Positions 41,231-45,316 of a stretch of 45,316 nucleotides of DNA are shown one piece after another. The position numbers were made by a program, and so were the translations under genes. Origin of the DNA: Bacteroidia bacterium Ga0077558 (lineage in GTDB: Bacteria; Bacteroidota; Bacteroidia; Chitinophagales; Chitinophagaceae); assembly GCA_001464625.1 (NCBI GenBank), contig LNFJ01000101.1, positions 1 through 45,316 on the forward strand. The letters run 5' to 3'. Below the pieces are notes generated by a model. The model saw only the letters and a program-made list of their open reading frames with translations, did no database searches and had not been told where the DNA came from. Within the stretch, counting starts at the first letter, position 1. Each line of letters begins with the position of its first letter.

Positions 41231-44200
41231 TTAACTAAACAAATACTCCACATCCTCCCTAGTCAGCGATTTTACAAATGTGGCATCATCAGAAATGATG
41301 TCTTTGGCTAATGCCCGTTTCTTTTCCTGCAGTTGTAGTATTTTATCTTCTATCGTGTCTTTACAAATCATGCGATAGGCAAAAATATTTTTTGTTTGCC
41401 CTATACGGTGTGTACGGTCAATGGCCTGTTGCTCTACCGCCGGGTTCCACCATGGGTCAACAATATATACATAGTCGGCCGCAGTAAGATTCAAACCCAC
41501 TCCACCGGCTTTTAATGAAATGAGGAATACTCTTACTTCATCATTGTTTTGAAAACTTTGTATTGCCTTCTCTCTATCCGGTGCAGATGTACTTCCATCA
41601 AAATATTCATATTTCACTCCCAACTCTTCCAGCTTGGCCCTTATTAATGCAAGCATACCCAAAAACTGGGAGAAGATGAGTGCCTTATGATTACCGATAT
41701 TTTCTGTGATCTCTCTTGCCAGCTCATCTAACTTGATAGAATGATTTTCAAATTTTTCCTGTTCATTTAATATTGCCGGCGAATCGCAAATCTGGCGCAG
41801 TTTCATCAATCCTTGTAAGATCGTTAACTGTGATTTTTGAATGCCCTGCGTTTCAATCGTACCGAGTATCTGGTTGCGGAAATCATTTCTGTACGCATCG
41901 TAAATATTTCTTTGTTCATCTTCCATTTCGCAGAACAAGATCATTTCCTGTTTTTCCGGAAGATCTTTTGCTACTTGTTCCTTTGTTCTTCGTAATATAA
42001 ATGGATAGAGAATTTTTTTGAGGTGATCTTTTCTATCCTGCTCGCCAAATTTATCAATAGGTATAGCAAACTCCTGGCGGAAGAATTCCATGGTCCCCAA
42101 CATGCCGGGATTTAAAAAATTCATCTGCGCAAAAATGTCAAAGGTGTTATTCTGCAATGGCGTACCACTCATACAAAGACGGTGCTTTGCATTAAGTAAT
42201 GATGCAGCTTTGGTTACTTTACTTGCCGGATTTTTAATGGCCTGGCTTTCATCCAGGATCACATAATCAAGATCTACACTCATCAATAGTTTTATATCAC
42301 TCCGTAATGTTCCGTAAGTAGTAATGGTAACATCATGGTCGGTCAATTCTTCTTTTGTTCTGGTTCTTGTGCCGCCATGATGAATTTTATACGTTAGGGT
42401 AGGAGTGAATTTTTTTATTTCATTCTCCCAGTTATAGATCAGCGTAGTTGGGCAAACTACTAATGCTTTGAGTGTTCCTTTTTCTTTTTTAAAATGCTCC
42501 ATAAAAGATAGAGCCTGCACCGTTTTACCCAATCCCATATCATCAGCCAATATTCCGCCCCAATTAATATCTTTTAAATAATTCAACCATTGAAAACCAG
42601 CTACCTGGTAAGGTCGCAAAATCATTTTTAAATGATAGGAGGGGTCGATCTCGTTTATTTTATTAAACTCCCGAAGGGTTTGATATTTTTCTTCCAGTTG
42701 TACGATCAGTTCTTCTTCATCTCTTGTTTCATACAGTTCATCTACTACACTTAAATGATAGCGGGACAGTTTTAGTGAATCTGTTTTCCCTTCACCTACT
42801 CTAAAAAGAAGCGAATATTTTTTTAACCACTCTTCCGGCAATATTCCCAATGTTCCATCATTCAATTGTACAAACTGTTGCTTATTGGCTAAGGCTCTTT
42901 TTACTTCGGCCACGGTTACCTGCTGATCGCCAAAAAGAATGTCCACCTTTGCATCAAACCAATCGGTATTGCTGCTAATGAAAATTTTTGTTTGCGGCTT
43001 GGCTGTATTGAAACGAAAATTTTTCAACGCTTCAAATCCAAACACCGGTGTTTTCATTTCCTTCATGGCATCTACAAATAAAAAGAACCAGTTGTTTTTC
43101 AACACATCTGCTCCTTTTAATGCCAGGGTTCCGGAATCTTCATTGTAGGCAAAACTCGAATGCAGATTTTGCAATTTCTGTATAAACTCTCCTTCTTTTT
43201 CCCTGTTGCGATGCACCACCAGCACTTTATCTCCCTGCGGCACTATCATTTCATCCCGGTCTCTTGTTTTTGTTTCATATCCTTTGTAAGAAAAAGAGGG
43301 TTGAAAAACAAGGTACTCGCCTTTTTCCATCAGGAATAATTTCACTTCCGGATTGCCATCTTTGATTTCCTGCACCAGCGATTTATCAAAATCCACCTTA
43401 TGTTCTTTCGCCAGCGGCATAATAAATTCATTCAATGTTTTTGTCCATTCTTCTGCAGGCACACTCATTTTACCGGTTGGTAAAAATTTTTCTGCCAAAT
43501 GAATTACCTCATTGTTTCTCCACAAATGCGCCTGGTTGTTGTATAAAAAGAATAATGGTGTGTTAGCCTCATTATCGCCCAGGTCAAATTCCAGCGGACC
43601 GGTTTTTACCCGGCATTGAATAGTATAATGCGAATTTTTCTTAATGATGAAATGTGGTCTTGCTTCCTCTGCCTGCAATTGTAGTGGCTCCAGGTTATTT
43701 GTTTTGAACGGCTTTTTATCGGGCAATAAAAAAACAAATGGACTACCTGAGGTTTCAATAAATATTTTTTTCAATTTGGGCAGCAAATATTCTGCTACTA
43801 ATTCTTTTGTTTCCTCCGGCAGATCATCATCTTCATGGTGAATTATATTTTCCCAAATGCCGGAGAAGGGAGAGTTGCGGCTTACGTATTTATTAATTTC
43901 AGATTCTTGTAGTTTACGAAGCATGGTTAGTAATTCTCTGTCTGCTTCTGATAAATTATCTGCATTTACATAGCGGCTGATGTCTAACTTTTCTACTGTT
44001 CCAGCAAATGCATCGTTGCTTTCATTTGGCTCGCCAATTACAACATCAACAGTAAACTGCGGATAATTTTTTTTATTAAAATTGAAAACAACACCCAGTC
44101 GTTGCGAAGGCAATGTTACCGTGTCCTCTACTACCTGGGGAGCTTCCGCTATTTCCTTTTCTTTCATTGGCAGCAAAACGGGTTTGGGCACTGCTGCCAC

Positions 44201-44761
44201 CGTTGCTACTCTTTTAATATTGGAATCCAGTACTCTTAAAAATGGTTTTCCATCTTTATAAGCAAATTCAAATTTTCCTTTTAAATCGTCGCTGAGTGAA
44301 TAACCATATGCTTCGAGTAGTTTGTTTTTTTCTTTATCCCAATTGCGGATGCTTTCAAAATAGTTGGCACCATGTTTATTCAGCAATTGTAATAGCACAA
44401 TTATTTTAGGAAGACCGAGCGGATGATTTTCATCCTCATAATCGCAACTGGTATCAAAATTCTTTTCTTCGTTCTTGCGGATGATTACTTTGTATTCTTT
44501 ACCCTCCAGCTTTACTGTGGCTTTTACTGTTTCATTTTCTGCAAAATCAATAATGGCTTTATTGGTACGCAAAAAAACTTCTGCTTCTTCCAGTGTTTCG
44601 GGTGATGAAAGAAGACGCAATGTTTTCAGATCGATGGTTTTCATTTTAGCGACGGTATGCCGCTGGTCGTACTTCACCGACTCTGCTTGCAAATGGCCTC
44701 TGTCAATCATTTCCTGCAACTGAAATAATGCAGCAGCTTCATGGCGGCAAATATCTCCCAA
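41231..44761 (-). CDS. SWIM/SNF2 family DEAD-like helicase
   Basis: This is a large SNF2-type ATPase of about 1170 residues in the main frame. Helicase motifs are ILADDMGLGKTVQALSF (I), DYVILDESQAIKN (II), CMSGTPLQNN (III), SLKAGGVGLNLTAADYVYIVDPWWNPAVEQQAIDRTHRIGQ (V-VI). The first residues (DICRHEAAALFQ) are the second half of a SWIM zinc finger: in the same frame, before the TTG at 44761, the sequence reads LRCACPYNLGDICRHE, open up to 44800. Upstream coding for the first ~50 residues is in another frame (next entry). SWIM/SNF2 proteins of this type are presumed to remodel DNA-protein complexes. The central ~500 residues are beta-rich and not assigned. Confidence 0.88.
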   Translation of the reverse strand: MGDICRHEAAALFQLQEMIDRGHLQAESVKYDQRHTVAKMKTIDLKTLRLLSSPETLEEAEVFLRTNKAIIDFAENETVKATVKLEGKEYKVIIRKNEEKNFDTSCDYEDENHPLGLPKIIVLLQLLNKHGANYFESIRNWDKEKNKLLEAYGYSLSDDLKGKFEFAYKDGKPFLRVLDSNIKRVATVAAVPKPVLLPMKEKEIAEAPQVVEDTVTLPSQRLGVVFNFNKKNYPQFTVDVVIGEPNESNDAFAGTVEKLDISRYVNADNLSEADRELLTMLRKLQESEINKYVSRNSPFSGIWENIIHHEDDDLPEETKELVAEYLLPKLKKIFIETSGSPFVFLLPDKKPFKTNNLEPLQLQAEEARPHFIIKKNSHYTIQCRVKTGPLEFDLGDNEANTPLFFLYNNQAHLWRNNEVIHLAEKFLPTGKMSVPAEEWTKTLNEFIMPLAKEHKVDFDKSLVQEIKDGNPEVKLFLMEKGEYLVFQPSFSYKGYETKTRDRDEMIVPQGDKVLVVHRNREKEGEFIQKLQNLHSSFAYNEDSGTLALKGADVLKNNWFFLFVDAMKEMKTPVFGFEALKNFRFNTAKPQTKIFISSNTDWFDAKVDILFGDQQVTVAEVKRALANKQQFVQLNDGTLGILPEEWLKKYSLLFRVGEGKTDSLKLSRYHLSVVDELYETRDEEELIVQLEEKYQTLREFNKINEIDPSYHLKMILRPYQVAGFQWLNYLKDINWGGILADDMGLGKTVQALSFMEHFKKEKGTLKALVVCPTTLIYNWENEIKKFTPTLTYKIHHGGTRTRTKEELTDHDVTITTYGTLRSDIKLLMSVDLDYVILDESQAIKNPASKVTKAASLLNAKHRLCMSGTPLQNNTFDIFAQMNFLNPGMLGTMEFFRQEFAIPIDKFGEQDRKDHLKKILYPFILRRTKEQVAKDLPEKQEMILFCEMEDEQRNIYDAYRNDFRNQILGTIETQGIQKSQLTILQGLMKLRQICDSPAILNEQEKFENHSIKLDELAREITENIGNHKALIFSQFLGMLALIRAKLEELGVKYEYFDGSTSAPDREKAIQSFQNNDEVRVFLISLKAGGVGLNLTAADYVYIVDPWWNPAVEQQAIDRTHRIGQTKNIFAYRMICKDTIEDKILQLQEKKRALAKDIISDDATFVKSLTREDVEYLFS

Positions 44762-44798
44762 ATTATAAGGGCATGCACAACGAAGTGATGTTGCCTTT

Positions 44799-44949
44799 GA
44801 TCATCTTTTACCCGGAAGACAGCAGATCCAAAAAGATCATCGTACTCTACTAATTCAACAAATCCGATTGCATGTATTTTCTTTCCCCTGCGAATTACTT
44901 CATCAGTTCCATGAGTATATACATACTTAATAAGGTGCGGTAATGCCAT
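44799..44949 (-). pseudogene. N-terminal part of SNF2 gene in a shifted frame
   Basis: From ATG 44949 the frame reads MALPHLIKYVYTHG..., then RGKKIHAIGFVELVEYDDLF and AVFRVKDD, which is the usual lead-in to a SWIM finger. It then loses the match, while the next frame gives SKATSLRCACPYNLGD from 44800 on. The main frame has a TGA at 44801-44803. Restoring one base near GATGATCAAAG would join the two. It may be a real frameshift or a sequencing error. Confidence 0.7.
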
Positions 44950-45109
44950 AGAAAAATTCCAAAATTTATTATTCTAAACCCCGGTTCAAAAAAGGTTAAT
45001 CGGCAAATGTAAAAGAATGTGCAGCGGATTTCCTCGTAAAAGGAGGTAAATAAAAAATAAATTTTATTGGGAATTAGTACGGGTAAAATGGAGTATCTTA
45101 GTAAGTTTT

Positions 45110-45316
45110 TTATTTTGCAACCAGCTTTCCATCCACATATAAGGGCAACACATTTGCCAGATCCGGAGTAAGACAATATTTTATATCATCAATCAAACCA
45201 AATCTTTCTACCAGGCGATGATAATGTGTAAGCTTTGGTGCAAAATCCATCATTTTATTTTTATTCTTCAAGTACATTGTTTCGGCCATCAATGAACTAT
45301 CGCAATGAATAGTAAA
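45110..45316 (-). CDS. C-terminal part of unknown gene, cut by window end
   Basis: The frame is open to the window edge, so the protein starts outside. The last ~68 residues (...MDFAPKLTHYHRLVERFGL and LTPDLANVLPLYVDGKLVAK) have no motif that I recognise. The 160 bases between it and the SNF2 N-terminus hold no clear gene. Confidence 0.55.
   Translation of the reverse strand, partial: FTIHCDSSLMAETMYLKNKNKMMDFAPKLTHYHRLVERFGLIDDIKYCLTPDLANVLPLYVDGKLVAK

Overview
The window looks like chromosomal DNA of a Bacteroidota bacterium, most likely Chitinophagaceae or a close relative. This rests on low GC, AT-rich intergenic DNA with few Shine-Dalgarno sites, several TAnnTTTG-like -7 promoter boxes, two large CarboxypepD_reg/outer-membrane beta-barrel proteins, and many signal peptides ending in ...AQ. 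No rRNA, tRNA or CRISPR array was seen. Taxonomy is inferred from family content, not from a marker gene.

Left part (1-26.8 kb) is mostly ordinary core and metabolic genes. In order: a 5'-truncated choice-of-anchor I protein; an exported M20 peptidase; a minus-strand P1 peptidase/class-IV aminotransferase pair; a membrane-anchored THEP1-like NTPase divergent from a two-gene xanthine dehydrogenase (Fe-S/FAD and Mo subunits); an SRPBCC protein; a minus-strand purT-cupin pair; an M23 lipoprotein; a nicotinamide-riboside uptake and phosphorylation pair (PnuC plus NadR-type kinase); a GT39 membrane glycosyltransferase; minus-strand mtgA, a secreted protein of unknown function and a LysE exporter; a GH3-family adenylating enzyme; a GT2 glycosyltransferase fused to a degenerate sugar-phosphotransferase module; then inositol monophosphatase, thiL and an S41 lipoprotein protease, a convergent omega-amidase-type nitrilase, and a VOC protein.

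Middle part (about 26.86-33.20 kb) is the most unusual region. Six same-strand genes of unrelated function (a secreted unknown, a DUF2625-like protein, a PD-(D/E)xK-type nuclease candidate, adenosine deaminase, DinB, GNAT) are separated by roughly 140-200 bp elements that behave like integron attC sites. Each intact unit begins with GTT... and ends with the reverse complement ...AAC of its own start, and each element has a long imperfect inverted repeat inside these boxes. Three of the four intact cassettes match 14/15 between their ends, with the same A/G difference at position 11. No integrase gene is visible, so this looks like an integrase-less cassette cluster (CALIN-type). One site is collapsed, and the right edge is eroded by an insertion-sequence remnant.

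Right part (33.2-45.3 kb) is minus-strand cell-envelope genes: two paralogous outer-membrane beta-barrel proteins flanking a small secreted protein, two overlapping small secreted proteins of unknown function, and a large SWIM/SNF2 helicase whose N-terminus is split by an apparent one-base frameshift. The window ends inside another minus-strand gene.

Dispersed short palindromes and heptad repeats occur throughout. One such repeat is translated in the linker of the xanthine dehydrogenase small subunit.
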